Part shown: positions 29,621 to 37,940 of the stretch, in pieces
How the letters are laid out: each line of letters starts with the position of its first letter
How positions within the stretch are numbered: the first letter of the stretch is position 1
Assembly: GCF_025979705.1 (NCBI RefSeq)
Contig: NZ_CP110136.1
Location: 4,030,001 to 4,094,000, forward strand
Length of the DNA stretch: 64,000 nt
DNA from: Hymenobacter sp. YIM 151858-1
GTDB lineage: Bacteria; Bacteroidota; Bacteroidia; Cytophagales; Hymenobacteraceae
Reading direction: 5' to 3'
Notes under the pieces: model-generated
What the model saw: the letters and a program-made list of their open reading frames with translations, nothing else
The model's database searches: none
What the model was told of the DNA's origin: nothing
Program-made: the position numbers and the translations under genes

Positions 29621-30013
29621 GTGCCGCTTATTCGTCAGTTACAATGGGATGAGCTCGACCTCTTGCAGGGGTTGGAGGTAATTCCCACGGAGTACGACGA
29701 CGGCGCCGGCGTGCAATACCGCGTCGAGAAGCAGGGTTTGGTGCTGCTGCTCTCGTTGTGGCCGGCTACCGGCGTAGTTGATGTTACCCTAACGCACCCG
29801 GCTACCGATGCCATTCTGCTCGATTTGCGCGTGGCCGTGCGCGGCACCATCCGCTACAACAACGACAAGCGCGGCGAGTACCTCGAGTTTCCGGATTGCG
29901 TGCTGGTAAGCCGCCTGGGCGTGGGCGACGACGAAGCCGCTTTCAGCCCGAACGTGACGGGCCGCTCCATGCTGGTGGCGGTGCGGCCGCACATCAGCAT
30001 CTTTTTTGAGTAA
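29621..30013 (+). CDS. Conserved hypothetical protein
   Basis: 130 residues from a GTG 2 bp after the SPOR gene stop. No signal peptide or membrane segment. Predicted all-beta character (VQYRVEKQGLVLLLSLWPATGVVDVTLTH). I recognise no family. Tight coupling to the SPOR lipoprotein suggests the same transcript. Confidence 0.72.
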   Translation: MPLIRQLQWDELDLLQGLEVIPTEYDDGAGVQYRVEKQGLVLLLSLWPATGVVDVTLTHPATDAILLDLRVAVRGTIRYNNDKRGEYLEFPDCVLVSRLGVGDDEAAFSPNVTGRSMLVAVRPHISIFFE

Positions 30014-30195
30014 GCCCTAGGTGCTGTTCTTGCGGCAGGAGCCTGGGGATCCCCGCCCATGCGCAGCACGAGTCGCGCCCGGCGGGCTAAGCCTGGCGGC
30101 CGGGGTATTGCGCACGCCGGCAGCTCGTGCCGGCGGTTGGCAGTTAATCCCTGGGTGCTTCGGATGCCTGGTGCCGGATGGCAGCTTGGGCTGCC

Positions 30196-30214
30196 CGCGG
30201 AGTACCACTCCGCG
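30196..30214. repeat. Short perfect hairpin upstream of the M20 gene
   Basis: CGCGGAGT, loop ACC, ACTCCGCG (8-bp stem), in the 225-bp gap before the amidohydrolase. Followed at 30226 by TACCTTGC, a partial -7 match. Confidence 0.4.
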
Positions 30215-30238
30215 CCACATGGTTGTACCTTGCGGGTT

Positions 30239-31429
30239 ATGCAGCATTTGCTTTCCCGCATCCAGGAACTAGCCGCTGCCCAGGCCACCGACGTGGTAGG
30301 GCTGCGCCACCATTTGCACGCTCATCCGGAGCTTTCGTTTCAAGAATACCAAACGGCGGCGTTCGTGGCCGACGAGCTGCGCAAGCTCGGCCTCGATCCG
30401 CAGCCCATTGCCAATACCGGCTTAGTGGCCCTCATCGAAGGCCGCAACCCCGGCCGCCGCACCGTAGCCCTGCGCGCCGACATGGACGCGCTGCCCATTC
30501 AGGAGCAAAACGACGTGCCCTACCGCTCGCAGAACCCCGGCGTAATGCACGCCTGCGGCCACGACGTGCACACTTCCTCCCTGCTGGGGGTGGCCCGCAT
30601 TCTGGTGCAGCTGCGCGACGAGTTCGAGGGCACCGTGAAGCTAATGTTTCAGCCTGGCGAAGAGGTGGTACCCGGCGGGGCCTCCATCATGATTAAGGAA
30701 GGCGTGCTCGACAACCCCGCGCCGCAAACGGTGCTCGGGCAGCACGTGTTTCCGCAGCTGCCGGCCGGCAAAGTGGGCATACATGCGGGGCGCTACATGG
30801 CCTCGGCCGACGAACTGTACCTGACCATTCGGGGCAAGGGCGGCCACGGCGCCATGCCCGATCTGAATATCGACACCGTGCTGGTGGCGGCCAACCTGAT
30901 TGTGGCGGCTCAGCAGCTGGTAAGCCGCCGCGCTAATCCCAAAATTCCGTCGGTGCTGTCGTTCGGCAAAGTCATTGCCCAGGGCGCCACCAACGTCATC
31001 CCGAACGAGGTATATATCGAAGGCACCTTCCGCACCATGGATGAGCAGTGGCGCGAGCAAGCCCACGTGCACCTGCGCCAGCTTTGCGAAGGGTTGGCTG
31101 CTTCGATGGGGGCAAGCTGCGAGCTGGAAATCCGCCGCGGCTACCCCTGCCTCGACAACGACGTGACCGTGACCCAACGGGTGCGCGCCGCCATGGTCGA
31201 GTACCTCGGCGAGGAAAACGTGGTCGACATTGACCAATGGATGGCATCCGAAGACTTTGCCTTCTTCTCGCAGGCCGCGCCGTCGTGCTTTTACCGCCTC
31301 GGTACCCGCGCCCTCGACGGTCGGTACGCCTCTTCCGTACACACGCCTGTCTTCGACATTGAAGCCCATGCCCTCACGGTTGGGCCCGGCCTAATGGCCT
31401 GGCTTGCCTTGAACGAGCTGCAAGCCTAG
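30239..31429 (+). CDS. M20 family metallo-amidohydrolase
   Basis: 396 residues from ATG 30239 (MQHLLSRIQEL); longer upstream reading lacks homology. Metal-binding features: RHHLHAHPELSFQE, LRADMDALPIQEQNDVPYRS, MHACGHDVHTSSLLG, FQPGEEVVPGGASIMI, and a late SVHTPVFD histidine. This is the N-acyl amino acid or hippurate amidohydrolase group (two Mn or Zn ions). Probably cytosolic. Its TAG stop is formed inside a CCTAGG palindrome. Confidence 0.93.
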   Translation: MQHLLSRIQELAAAQATDVVGLRHHLHAHPELSFQEYQTAAFVADELRKLGLDPQPIANTGLVALIEGRNPGRRTVALRADMDALPIQEQNDVPYRSQNPGVMHACGHDVHTSSLLGVARILVQLRDEFEGTVKLMFQPGEEVVPGGASIMIKEGVLDNPAPQTVLGQHVFPQLPAGKVGIHAGRYMASADELYLTIRGKGGHGAMPDLNIDTVLVAANLIVAAQQLVSRRANPKIPSVLSFGKVIAQGATNVIPNEVYIEGTFRTMDEQWREQAHVHLRQLCEGLAASMGASCELEIRRGYPCLDNDVTVTQRVRAAMVEYLGEENVVDIDQWMASEDFAFFSQAAPSCFYRLGTRALDGRYASSVHTPVFDIEAHALTVGPGLMAWLALNELQA

Positions 31430-31465
31430 GTGCCGCAAGGCGTAGTTGCTACGAAGAGCTAACCA

Positions 31466-32248
31466 ATGAGCCTAAAGAAAGTACTCTGCATGGTGGGGTT
31501 GTTGGTGCTGCCGGGCTTGGCCCTAGGTCAGCGGCGCATCAACAACCCCACGCAGCTGTGGCCCGAGCTGCAAGGCGAGCTGGCCCTGCCAAGCAACGCC
31601 TACCTCTGGCTGAGTGCCCAAAACCAGCGCGCCGCCGAAGGCCGCTACAACAACGGCACCTTCGACTACGTGCTGCTGCGTGCCGGCTACGAACGTTTCT
31701 GGAACGAACATTGGAGCTGGGGCCTCACGGGCCGCTACGCCGCCACCGCGGCCGATGACAGCTTTACGCCCGAGGTGCTGCTGCGCCACCGCAGCCGCTT
31801 GCTGGGGCTTACCCTGGGTCAGCGCCTCAGCCTGGAGTATGCCCTGCAAGGCGGAGCGGCCCGCAACCTAGGGGCCACGCGCCTGCGCCTCGATGCCGAG
31901 CGCCTGCTACCCGTGGGCAATATTGCGCTGCGCCCCCGCGTGGCTTGGGAAGGCGGCCTGAACCTGCGCCTGCAGCCACCCGACGACCAGCCCGAAGAAC
32001 GGACGCTCGACCAAAGCCGGCTGCGCGCCGAAGTAGGCATCCGCTTGTCCGACCACTTCGACCTGACGCCCTACTTCGCGCGACAGACCGATTTTACCAT
32101 CACCGAGTTTCAGTTCGACGGCAATGGTAACATCACTTCCGGCGGCCGCACCAACATCGTTTCGCCCATCGTGGGGCTTGATGTGCGCCTCACCTTGTTC
32201 CAGGGCAAGCAGCCTTTCGAGCGCATTCAACTGCCCACGCAGCACTGA
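31466..32248 (+). CDS. DUF2490 outer-membrane beta-barrel protein
   Basis: 260 residues. Signal peptide MSLKKVLCMVGLLVLPGLALGQ is followed by alternating aromatic/polar strands (WPELQGELALPSNAYLWLSAQNQ ... YERFWNEHWSWGLTGRY ... LRHRSRLLGLTLGQRLSLEY). This fits DUF2490, a Bacteroidota outer-membrane barrel of unknown role. It follows the M20 gene by 36 bp. Confidence 0.85.
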   Translation: MSLKKVLCMVGLLVLPGLALGQRRINNPTQLWPELQGELALPSNAYLWLSAQNQRAAEGRYNNGTFDYVLLRAGYERFWNEHWSWGLTGRYAATAADDSFTPEVLLRHRSRLLGLTLGQRLSLEYALQGGAARNLGATRLRLDAERLLPVGNIALRPRVAWEGGLNLRLQPPDDQPEERTLDQSRLRAEVGIRLSDHFDLTPYFARQTDFTITEFQFDGNGNITSGGRTNIVSPIVGLDVRLTLFQGKQPFERIQLPTQH

Positions 32249-32385
32249 TGCTGCCGTTTTGTCGTGCATTGATTATGGCTGAAAAGCGCGTTTAATGGGT
32301 GGTTGATGGTGTTTTGTTTGTCGGTAATAAATAACCTATAAGTTAAAAGTTGGCTGTTTAAGACATTTTGTCTGAGAAAAACGAG

Positions 32386-32443
32386 TGGTACGGAATTTAC
32401 AATAGGGGAGACGTCCGGCGCGATGCCGGGCACCATCTCACCC
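32386..32443 (+). promoter_or_regulatory. Promoter/leader region of hsp20: sigma-54-like box and hairpin
   Basis: TGGTACGGAATTTACA (32386-32401) resembles the -24/-12 sigma-54 layout but has AC instead of GC at -12. Downstream, GTCCGGC (32413-32419) pairs with GCCGGGC (32425-32431), and GAGA (32408-32411) pairs with TCTC (32436-32439), making a two-storey hairpin ending about 25 nt before the ATG. An RNA thermometer is conceivable but unproven. The whole 32249-32468 gap looks AT-rich. Confidence 0.35.
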
Positions 32444-32468
32444 GAAACCAAACAACTCGCATACTACC

Positions 32469-32912
32469 ATGGCAACCATGTTCAATTCGCTTCCGGCGCT
32501 CCGCAATGCTCGCAGCTTCGACTCGATGGTAAACCAGTTGTTGAACGACACGCTGCCCGGCTTCACTACCACCAGCGCGGGTTTTATGCCGGCAGCCGAC
32601 GTACTCGAAACCGCCAACGGCTTCGAGCTGCTGCTTACCCTGCCCGGCGTACCCAAAGACGCCCTGCAGATCGAGGTACTCGAAGGCACCCTCACCGTTA
32701 GCGGCGAGCGGAAGGCCCCGGCTACCGAAGGCGAAAAAGCCCCCAAAGTGCGCCGCATCGAGTCGAGCTATGGCAGCTTTACCCGCAAGTTCCGCCTGCC
32801 CGACACGGTGAATGCCGAGGCTATTGAGGCCGAACTCACCGACGGCGTACTGCGCCTCGTGTTACCCTTCGACACGGCCAAAACCACCAAGCGCCAGATT
32901 GAGGTGCGCTAA
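32469..32912 (+). CDS. Small heat-shock protein, Hsp20/alpha-crystallin family
   Basis: 147 residues. An N-terminal arm (residues 1-35) is followed by an alpha-crystallin domain: AADVLETANGFELLLTLPGVPKD, LEGTLTVSGERK and FTRKFRLPDTVNAEAIEAELTDGVLRLVLPF, the last with the G-V-L-L consensus. ATP-independent holdase that binds unfolding proteins. Followed by its own terminator. Confidence 0.96.
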   Translation: MATMFNSLPALRNARSFDSMVNQLLNDTLPGFTTTSAGFMPAADVLETANGFELLLTLPGVPKDALQIEVLEGTLTVSGERKAPATEGEKAPKVRRIESSYGSFTRKFRLPDTVNAEAIEAELTDGVLRLVLPFDTAKTTKRQIEVR

Positions 32913-32929
32913 CTGTCAGGCTCGTCTGC

Positions 32930-32960
32930 AAAAAAGGCACTGCTCGTCGGTGCCTTTTTT
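32930..32960 (+). terminator. Terminator after hsp20
   Basis: AAAAAAGGCAC (32930-32940), 9-nt loop, GTGCCTTTTTT (32950-32960). Perfect 11-bp stem. Confidence 0.92.
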
Positions 32961-33048
32961 GTTGGTTCGAGTGTTGTTAGTATAGCATTGCAGATGCAAC
33001 CCTGTACGAAGGCCGCGGTATCTTACGTTAGAGCTTCAGGCAAGCTTT

Positions 33049-33082
33049 TGAAGTTCACGAAAGCTTTCGTACTTTAACTTCA
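33049..33082. promoter_or_regulatory. Nested palindrome upstream of the HtrA gene
   Basis: ACGAAAGCTTTCGT (33057-33070) is a perfect 14-bp palindrome, framed by TGAAGTT (33049-33055) and AACTTCA (33076-33082). It lies 33-66 nt before the protease start, a fitting place for an operator. The regulator is unknown. Confidence 0.5.
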
Positions 33083-33114
33083 GACTCTCAACTTACCCAA
33101 TACCTATCTTACCC

Positions 33115-34617
33115 ATGCAAGCCAAACAAATGATGCTCGGCCTCATGGCCTCCGCCGTACTCGGTGGGAGCGTGGCCGTGGGAGGGTACAAGCTGCTGGA
33201 GCCCGACCGCTCGGCGGAGCCCCAAACGGTAGCCTCTGACCCCAACGTGCGCTATACCAGCGCCCTGCGGAACTCAACTTACAACGTGCCCGAGGGCCTG
33301 AACTTCGTGGCTGCTGCTTCGGCCGTTACCCCGGCCGTAGTGCACGTAATGACCGAGTACGCCCCGAAAGTGGCCCAGAACGACGCCATCCGGATGGACC
33401 CGTTTCTGCGCCAGTTCTTCGGCGACGATTTCAACGGCTACCACTCGCCGCAGCGCGGCCCGCAGGTAGGCTCGGGTTCGGGCGTTATCATCGCGGCCAA
33501 CGGCTACATCGTTACCAACAACCACGTAATCGACAAAGCCGACAAGATTGAGGTAGTGCTCGACGACAAGCGCAAGTTCAGCGCCACGCTTGTAGGCACC
33601 GACCCCACCACCGACTTGGCTTTGCTGAAAGTAAATGCCGACAACCTGCCCTTTGTACGCTACGCCAACTCCGACCAGGTGAAGGTAGGCGAGTGGGTAC
33701 TGGCGGTGGGCAACCCCTTCAACCTGAACTCGACCGTTACGGCGGGCATCATCTCGGCCAAGGGGCGTAACATCAACATCCTGAGCCGTGAGGACCGCAT
33801 GGGTATTGAGTCGTTCCTGCAAACCGATGCCGTGGTAAACCCCGGTAACTCGGGTGGCGCGCTCGTGAACCTGAACGGCGACCTTATCGGCATCAACTCG
33901 GCCATTGCTTCGCGCACTGGCTCGTTCGAGGGCTACTCGTTTGCGGTGCCCAGCTCTATCGTGAGCAAGGTGGTTGATGACCTGCTGAAGTACAAAGTGG
34001 TGCAGCGCGCGCTGCTGGGCGTGAACATTCGGGAGGTAGACGCCACCCTAGCTTCGGAGAAAAAGCTGAAGTCGCTCGACGGCGTGTACGTGGTGGGCCT
34101 GAGCAAAGGCAGCGCCGCTGCTGATGCCGGCTTGCGCGAAGGCGACATCATCACCGAAATCAACGGCGTGAAGGTGAACACCTCGTCGCAGTTGCAAGAG
34201 CAGGTAGCCCGTTTCCGCCCCGGCGACAAGATTAAGGTAACCTACGTGCGCGGCGATGACCGCAAAACCACCAACGCTACGCTGCGCAACTCGGCCGGTA
34301 CCACCGACATCGTGCGCGAGGAAACCGCTGCCACCGTGGAGTACGAAGGCGCCAAGTTCTCGCCGCTGAGCCGGCAGGAAATGAGCCGCCTCGACCTAGA
34401 AGGCGGTGCCAAAATCAGCGGCGTGCGCGGCTCCAACTTCCGCGAAACCGGCATCGGCGACGGGTTCATCATCACCCGCATCGACAAGAACAAGGTGAGC
34501 AAGCCGCAGGACGTGAAGCGCTACCTCGAAGCCGCCAAGGACAACCAAGGCGCGCTGGTGGAGGGCGTATATCCCGATGGCCGCAAAGCTTACTACCCCA
34601 TTGGGCAGGTAGAATAA
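33115..34617 (+). CDS. HtrA/DegP-family serine protease with PDZ domains
   Basis: 500 residues. An N-terminal signal/anchor (LGLMASAVLGGSVAVGG) leads to a trypsin-like domain with the triad His in VTNNHVIDKAD, Asp in DPTTDLALLKV and Ser in VNPGNSGGALVNLNG. A PDZ domain follows (LLGVNIREVDA ... GSAAADAGLREGDIITEINGVKV) and a second PDZ-like region near residues 415-490 (ISGVRGSNFRETGIGDGFIITRIDKNKV). Periplasmic quality control of misfolded envelope proteins. It may be induced through the palindrome upstream. Confidence 0.95.
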   Translation: MQAKQMMLGLMASAVLGGSVAVGGYKLLEPDRSAEPQTVASDPNVRYTSALRNSTYNVPEGLNFVAAASAVTPAVVHVMTEYAPKVAQNDAIRMDPFLRQFFGDDFNGYHSPQRGPQVGSGSGVIIAANGYIVTNNHVIDKADKIEVVLDDKRKFSATLVGTDPTTDLALLKVNADNLPFVRYANSDQVKVGEWVLAVGNPFNLNSTVTAGIISAKGRNINILSREDRMGIESFLQTDAVVNPGNSGGALVNLNGDLIGINSAIASRTGSFEGYSFAVPSSIVSKVVDDLLKYKVVQRALLGVNIREVDATLASEKKLKSLDGVYVVGLSKGSAAADAGLREGDIITEINGVKVNTSSQLQEQVARFRPGDKIKVTYVRGDDRKTTNATLRNSAGTTDIVREETAATVEYEGAKFSPLSRQEMSRLDLEGGAKISGVRGSNFRETGIGDGFIITRIDKNKVSKPQDVKRYLEAAKDNQGALVEGVYPDGRKAYYPIGQVE

Positions 34618-34638
34618 TAGGCTGCCTACCCTGCTAGA

Positions 34639-34668
34639 AGCCCCCGCCACCTAGGCGGGGGCTTTTTT
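34639..34668 (+). terminator. Terminator after the HtrA gene
   Basis: AGCCCCCGCC (34639-34648), loop ACCTA, GGCGGGGGCT (34654-34663) then TTTTT. A CCTAGG palindrome spans loop and stem. Confidence 0.93.
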
Positions 34669-34670
34669 GT

Positions 34671-34678
34671 TAGCTTTG
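34671..34678 (+). promoter_or_regulatory. -7 element upstream of the structured leader
   Basis: TAGCTTTG fits TAnnTTTG. A start about 6 nt downstream would place the whole folded leader of the next gene in the transcript. Confidence 0.45.
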
Positions 34679-34697
34679 TTTCGACACCAAAACCCGC

Positions 34698-34796
34698 ATT
34701 GGGCTGCGCCGGGTAGGCGGCTTTCCACCCGTTTGTTCCTAGGTGGGGTGCCTGCCACCCCGCAGGAGGATCCACCACCGCTCAGGGCAGCCCAAT
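34698..34796 (+). ncRNA. Candidate structured 5' leader (three-way-junction fold)
   Basis: ATTGGGCTGC (34698-34707) pairs with GCAGCCCAAT (34787-34796), a 10-bp closing stem. Inside, CGGGT-A-GG (34710-34717) pairs with CC-ACCCG (34725-34731), and GTGGGGTG (34743-34750) pairs with CACCCCGC (34756-34763, one G-U). The stem ends 25 nt before the aldehyde dehydrogenase ATG. The shape recalls riboswitch leaders, but I recognise no known class. Pairing is seen; function is inference. Confidence 0.45.
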
Positions 34797-34821
34797 TGCC
34801 GAACCATCACTTTCCCACCCC

Positions 34822-36420
34822 ATGAAACTCGCCATCGAAGAAGCCACCGCCACTGGCACCGACGTGCAAAACCACGACCACCACGGCATCCGTCAGGTGC
34901 TGCGCGAACTAGGTATTCAGGACACCAACGCTGCCTACAGCACCGGCCTGCAGTGGGGCGGCGAGGGCAACGAGCAAGTACGCAGCATCAGCTCGCCTAC
35001 CGATGGCAAGCTCATCGGCAAGGTGCGCATGGCCACTGCCCAGGACTACGAGCAGGTGGTGCAGCAGGCCCAGCAAGCATTTAAAACCTGGCGTGAAGTG
35101 CCGGCCCCGAAGCGCGGCGAAGTAGTGCGTCAAATCGGCAACAAGCTGCGCCAGTACAAAGAGCCGCTGGGTAAGCTGGTGAGCTACGAAATGGGCAAGA
35201 TCTTGCAGGAAGGCTTGGGCGAAGTGCAGGAAATGATTGACATCTGCGACTTTGCCGTGGGCCTCTCGCGCCAGCTGCACGGCCTCACCATGCATTCGGA
35301 GCGCCCTGCCCACCGCATGTACGAGCAGTACCACCCCCTAGGTGTGGTAGGCATCATTTCGGCCTTCAACTTCCCGGTAGCGGTGTGGAGCTGGAACGCC
35401 ATGCTCGCGGCCGTGTGCGGCGACGTGTGCATCTGGAAACCCTCCGAGAAAACGCCGCTGGTAGCCGTGGCCGTGCAGCACATCATCAAAGATGTGCTGC
35501 AGGAAAACGAGCTGCCCGAGGGTATTTTCAACCTGATTGTAGGCGACGCCGAAATCGGCGCCCTGATGGCTGCTGACGAGCGCGTGCCGCTGGTATCGGC
35601 TACGGGCTCCACGCGCATGGGCAAAAAGGTTGGTGCCGTAGTAGGCGCCCGCCTGGGTAAGGCCTTGCTCGAGTTGGGCGGCAACAACGCCATCATCCTC
35701 ACCGCCAACGCCGACCTCGACATTGCCATTCGGGCGGTGCTGTTTGGCGCCGTGGGCACGGCCGGCCAGCGCTGCACCACCACGCGCCGCCTCATCATCC
35801 ACGACTCGATTTACGACGACGTGAAGCAGCGCCTGCTGGCCGCTTACCCCAAGCTGCCGGTTGGCCACCCGCTGCAGGAGGGCAACCTCGTAGGCCCGCT
35901 CATCGACCAGGACGCCGTGCGCGGCTTCTCGGAGGCCCTAGGTAGGGTGCAGCAGGAGGGCGGCAAAGTGCTGACGGGCGGCGAGGTGCTGAGCGGCGCC
36001 GGCTACGAAACCGGTACGTACGTGCAGCCCGCCTTGGTGGAGGCCGAAAACCACTACCACACCGTGCAGGAAGAAACCTTTGCGCCCATTCTGTACCTCA
36101 TCCGCTACTCCGGCGACGTACAGAACGCCATTGAGTTGCAGAACGGCGTGCGCCAAGGCTTGTCATCGTCAATCTTCTCGCTGAACATGCGCGAAACCGA
36201 GGCTTTCCTGGCGGCTACCGGCTCCGACTGCGGCATTGCCAACGTGAACATCGGTACCTCCGGCGCCGAAATCGGCGGGGCCTTCGGGGGCGAAAAGGAA
36301 ACCGGCGGCGGCCGCGAATCGGGCTCCGACGCCTGGAAGATTTACATGCGCCGCCAAACCAACACCATCAACTACAGCACGCAGCTACCGCTGGCGCAGG
36401 GTATAAAGTTTGATATCTAA
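34822..36420 (+). CDS. Aldehyde dehydrogenase, ALDH7-type (piperideine-6-carboxylate / aminoadipate semialdehyde)
   Basis: 532 residues. Motifs: FNFPVAVWSWNAMLAAVCGD, WKPSEKTPL, ATGSTRMGKKV, the general-base Glu in LLELGGNNAI, the catalytic Cys in GTAGQRCTTTRRL and IFSLNMRETEAFL, and the ALDH7-typical IGGAFGGEKETGGGRESGSDAWK. ALDH7 proteins (antiquitin, AmaB) oxidise 2-aminoadipate semialdehyde in lysine degradation with NAD. The N-terminal ~30 residues are longer than usual. No lysine-catabolism partner is adjacent. A candidate structured leader lies in front. Confidence 0.9.
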   Translation: MKLAIEEATATGTDVQNHDHHGIRQVLRELGIQDTNAAYSTGLQWGGEGNEQVRSISSPTDGKLIGKVRMATAQDYEQVVQQAQQAFKTWREVPAPKRGEVVRQIGNKLRQYKEPLGKLVSYEMGKILQEGLGEVQEMIDICDFAVGLSRQLHGLTMHSERPAHRMYEQYHPLGVVGIISAFNFPVAVWSWNAMLAAVCGDVCIWKPSEKTPLVAVAVQHIIKDVLQENELPEGIFNLIVGDAEIGALMAADERVPLVSATGSTRMGKKVGAVVGARLGKALLELGGNNAIILTANADLDIAIRAVLFGAVGTAGQRCTTTRRLIIHDSIYDDVKQRLLAAYPKLPVGHPLQEGNLVGPLIDQDAVRGFSEALGRVQQEGGKVLTGGEVLSGAGYETGTYVQPALVEAENHYHTVQEETFAPILYLIRYSGDVQNAIELQNGVRQGLSSSIFSLNMRETEAFLAATGSDCGIANVNIGTSGAEIGGAFGGEKETGGGRESGSDAWKIYMRRQTNTINYSTQLPLAQGIKFDI

Positions 36421-36443
36421 GCTGCCCGCAACTCCGAAGATGC

Positions 36444-36494
36444 GCTCAAAAACAAAGGGCTGCCCCAACACGGGGCAGCCCTTCGTTTTTGAGC
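36444..36494. terminator. Large bidirectional terminator
   Basis: GCTCAAAAAC (36444-36453) with GTTTTTGAGC (36485-36494), and AAGGGCTGCCCC (36455-36466) with GGGGCAGCCCTT (36472-36483), one A-C mismatch between. It lies between the convergent dehydrogenase and lipoprotein genes. Confidence 0.92.
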
Positions 36495-36531
36495 AGCGGC
36501 GCCGCACCTAGGCGCTGGGCGTTGCGGCAGC

Positions 36532-37092
36532 TTACTTGGCCAGCTGCACGTCGCCGTGGCCTTTGCAGAGGTAACCCAGCGCGCCGGTGTCCAGCTCGTT
36601 GTACATCACGTAGTACAGGCGGTAGGTTTTGCCTTTTTCGAGCTTGGGCCCGTCGAGCACCAGGGCAAAATCGAGCAGCATGTTGGTGGCACCCGCTACG
36701 GAGCTTTCGGAGCGCAGCGTGCCGGTTTGCATTACGCGGTAGCGCTTATCGACGAGCACGTAGCGGATGCGCGGCCGCGAACGACCTAGGGGCTGAAAAT
36801 CGGCGGCGAAATTGGCGAACCTCGGCGCGGGGTTGGGGTAGAACAAAAACCGCGCGTTGCTGAGCAACTGGCTGTTGGGGCCGTCGATGGCGAAAGGCAA
36901 ATCCTTGAACAGTTCGCGCTCCTGCTTGCTCCAGACTAGGTCGGTGGTCCATTCGCTACCGTTGGTGGGGCCCGTGGTGCGGCCTTGGGCATCGGTGCGC
37001 GTAATGCCGTCGTCGTCGCCGAAATCGATTTTTTCGCAGGCGCCCAGCAGCAGGCAGAGCAGCAGCAGGTAACCGGAAATGCGGGTGCGCAT
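36532..37092 (-). CDS. Lipoprotein of unknown function (paralogue A)
   Basis: 186 residues from ATG 37092 (MRTRISGYLLLLCLLLGAC): a lipoprotein signal with LLGAC box. The mature protein shares a pattern with the next gene: EWTTD..W.KQERELFKD, then FYPNPAP, then VLVDKRYRVMQTG, YRLYYVMYNE and KGHGDVQL at the end. An immunoglobulin-like beta fold is likely. No known domain is recognised. Confidence 0.8.
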   Translation of the reverse strand: MRTRISGYLLLLCLLLGACEKIDFGDDDGITRTDAQGRTTGPTNGSEWTTDLVWSKQERELFKDLPFAIDGPNSQLLSNARFLFYPNPAPRFANFAADFQPLGRSRPRIRYVLVDKRYRVMQTGTLRSESSVAGATNMLLDFALVLDGPKLEKGKTYRLYYVMYNELDTGALGYLCKGHGDVQLAK

Positions 37093-37247
37093 GGGTTGGA
37101 GCGGTAACTGGTGAAACAAGCCGCGGGCCCGATTGGCGGCCAACGCAACCGCAACTTAACCGAAGTGCTGCAACGTGCAAATGCGGGCGGCACAACACCT
37201 AATCCCTAGGTGGCGGGCCCGCTAGGGCCGAGGCCGGCCAAGGGCAA

Positions 37248-37796
37248 TCAGCGCTCAATCTTGATGTCGCCGTGGCCTTTCAGGTACAGCTGGTTGTTGG
37301 CGTCGTACACCACGTAGTACATCCGGTAAAGCTTACCGTCTTCGAATTTATCGGCCGGGAATTGCACTTTGAACACTTGTTCGGAGCCGACGTTGGCCGG
37401 GCCGGCAAAGCGGTGCACCGGGCGGTATTTTTTATCGACCACCACGGCGCGCATCTGCAGTGGCTCGGCAGCAGGAGAAGGGATGTCGCGCGTCGGCCGG
37501 TTGCCTAGGTAAAAGATAACCTCTTCGGCGCAGGGGTTGGGGTACAGGCCGATGCTGTTGAAGGTGCCGCGCCCGGCTGCGTTCAGGTCTACGCCGCTGT
37601 CCTTAAACAAGTCGCGCTCCTGCTTTTCCCAAGTGCCATCGGTGGTCCAGTCGGTTTTATCAACCTGGCCCGTGGGGTAGTTCTGCACATCCTTCTCGGT
37701 GTAGCCCTCCTTAGGCCCGAAATCGACGCGGTTGCAGCCGGCCAGCAGGGCCCCGGCGGCCAGCCAGCCCACGAAAACGCGTAAAATCTTATTCAC
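37248..37796 (-). CDS. Lipoprotein of unknown function (paralogue B)
   Basis: 182 residues from a GTG at 37796 (VNKILRVFVGWLAAGALLAGC); the lipobox is LAGC. Shares DWTTDGTWEKQERDLFKD, LYPNPCAEEV, VVVDKKYRPVHRF, YRMYYVVYDANN and KGHGDIKI with paralogue A, clear tandem duplication. The GTG is chosen because a reverse-strand TATATTTG -7 element lies 37-44 nt upstream; the frame is open to 37835. Confidence 0.8.
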   Translation of the reverse strand: MNKILRVFVGWLAAGALLAGCNRVDFGPKEGYTEKDVQNYPTGQVDKTDWTTDGTWEKQERDLFKDSGVDLNAAGRGTFNSIGLYPNPCAEEVIFYLGNRPTRDIPSPAAEPLQMRAVVVDKKYRPVHRFAGPANVGSEQVFKVQFPADKFEDGKLYRMYYVVYDANNQLYLKGHGDIKIER

Positions 37797-37832
37797 AAAA
37801 TGATACTCACTGAGGCGGGGTGTTCCGCACCC

Positions 37833-37840
37833 CAAATATA
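37833..37840 (-). promoter_or_regulatory. -7 element upstream of lipoprotein B
   Basis: Reverse-strand TATATTTG matches TAnnTTTG. A GGGGTG/CACCCC hairpin lies in the predicted leader between it and the start. Confidence 0.5.
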
Positions 37841-37940
37841 GCTACCGCCACCTAGGGAACTTTCAGGCCGCGTGCAACCTCATAAGCGGTGCCGGGTCTT
37901 TGGAATGCTGATGATCAGGAGAGTGGAAAATATCCCGACG

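Noticed and set aside
32386-32401. True sigma-54 promoter before hsp20
   Set aside because: The -12 GC is AC here, the most important dinucleotide for sigma-54. Kept only as a resemblance within the leader entry.
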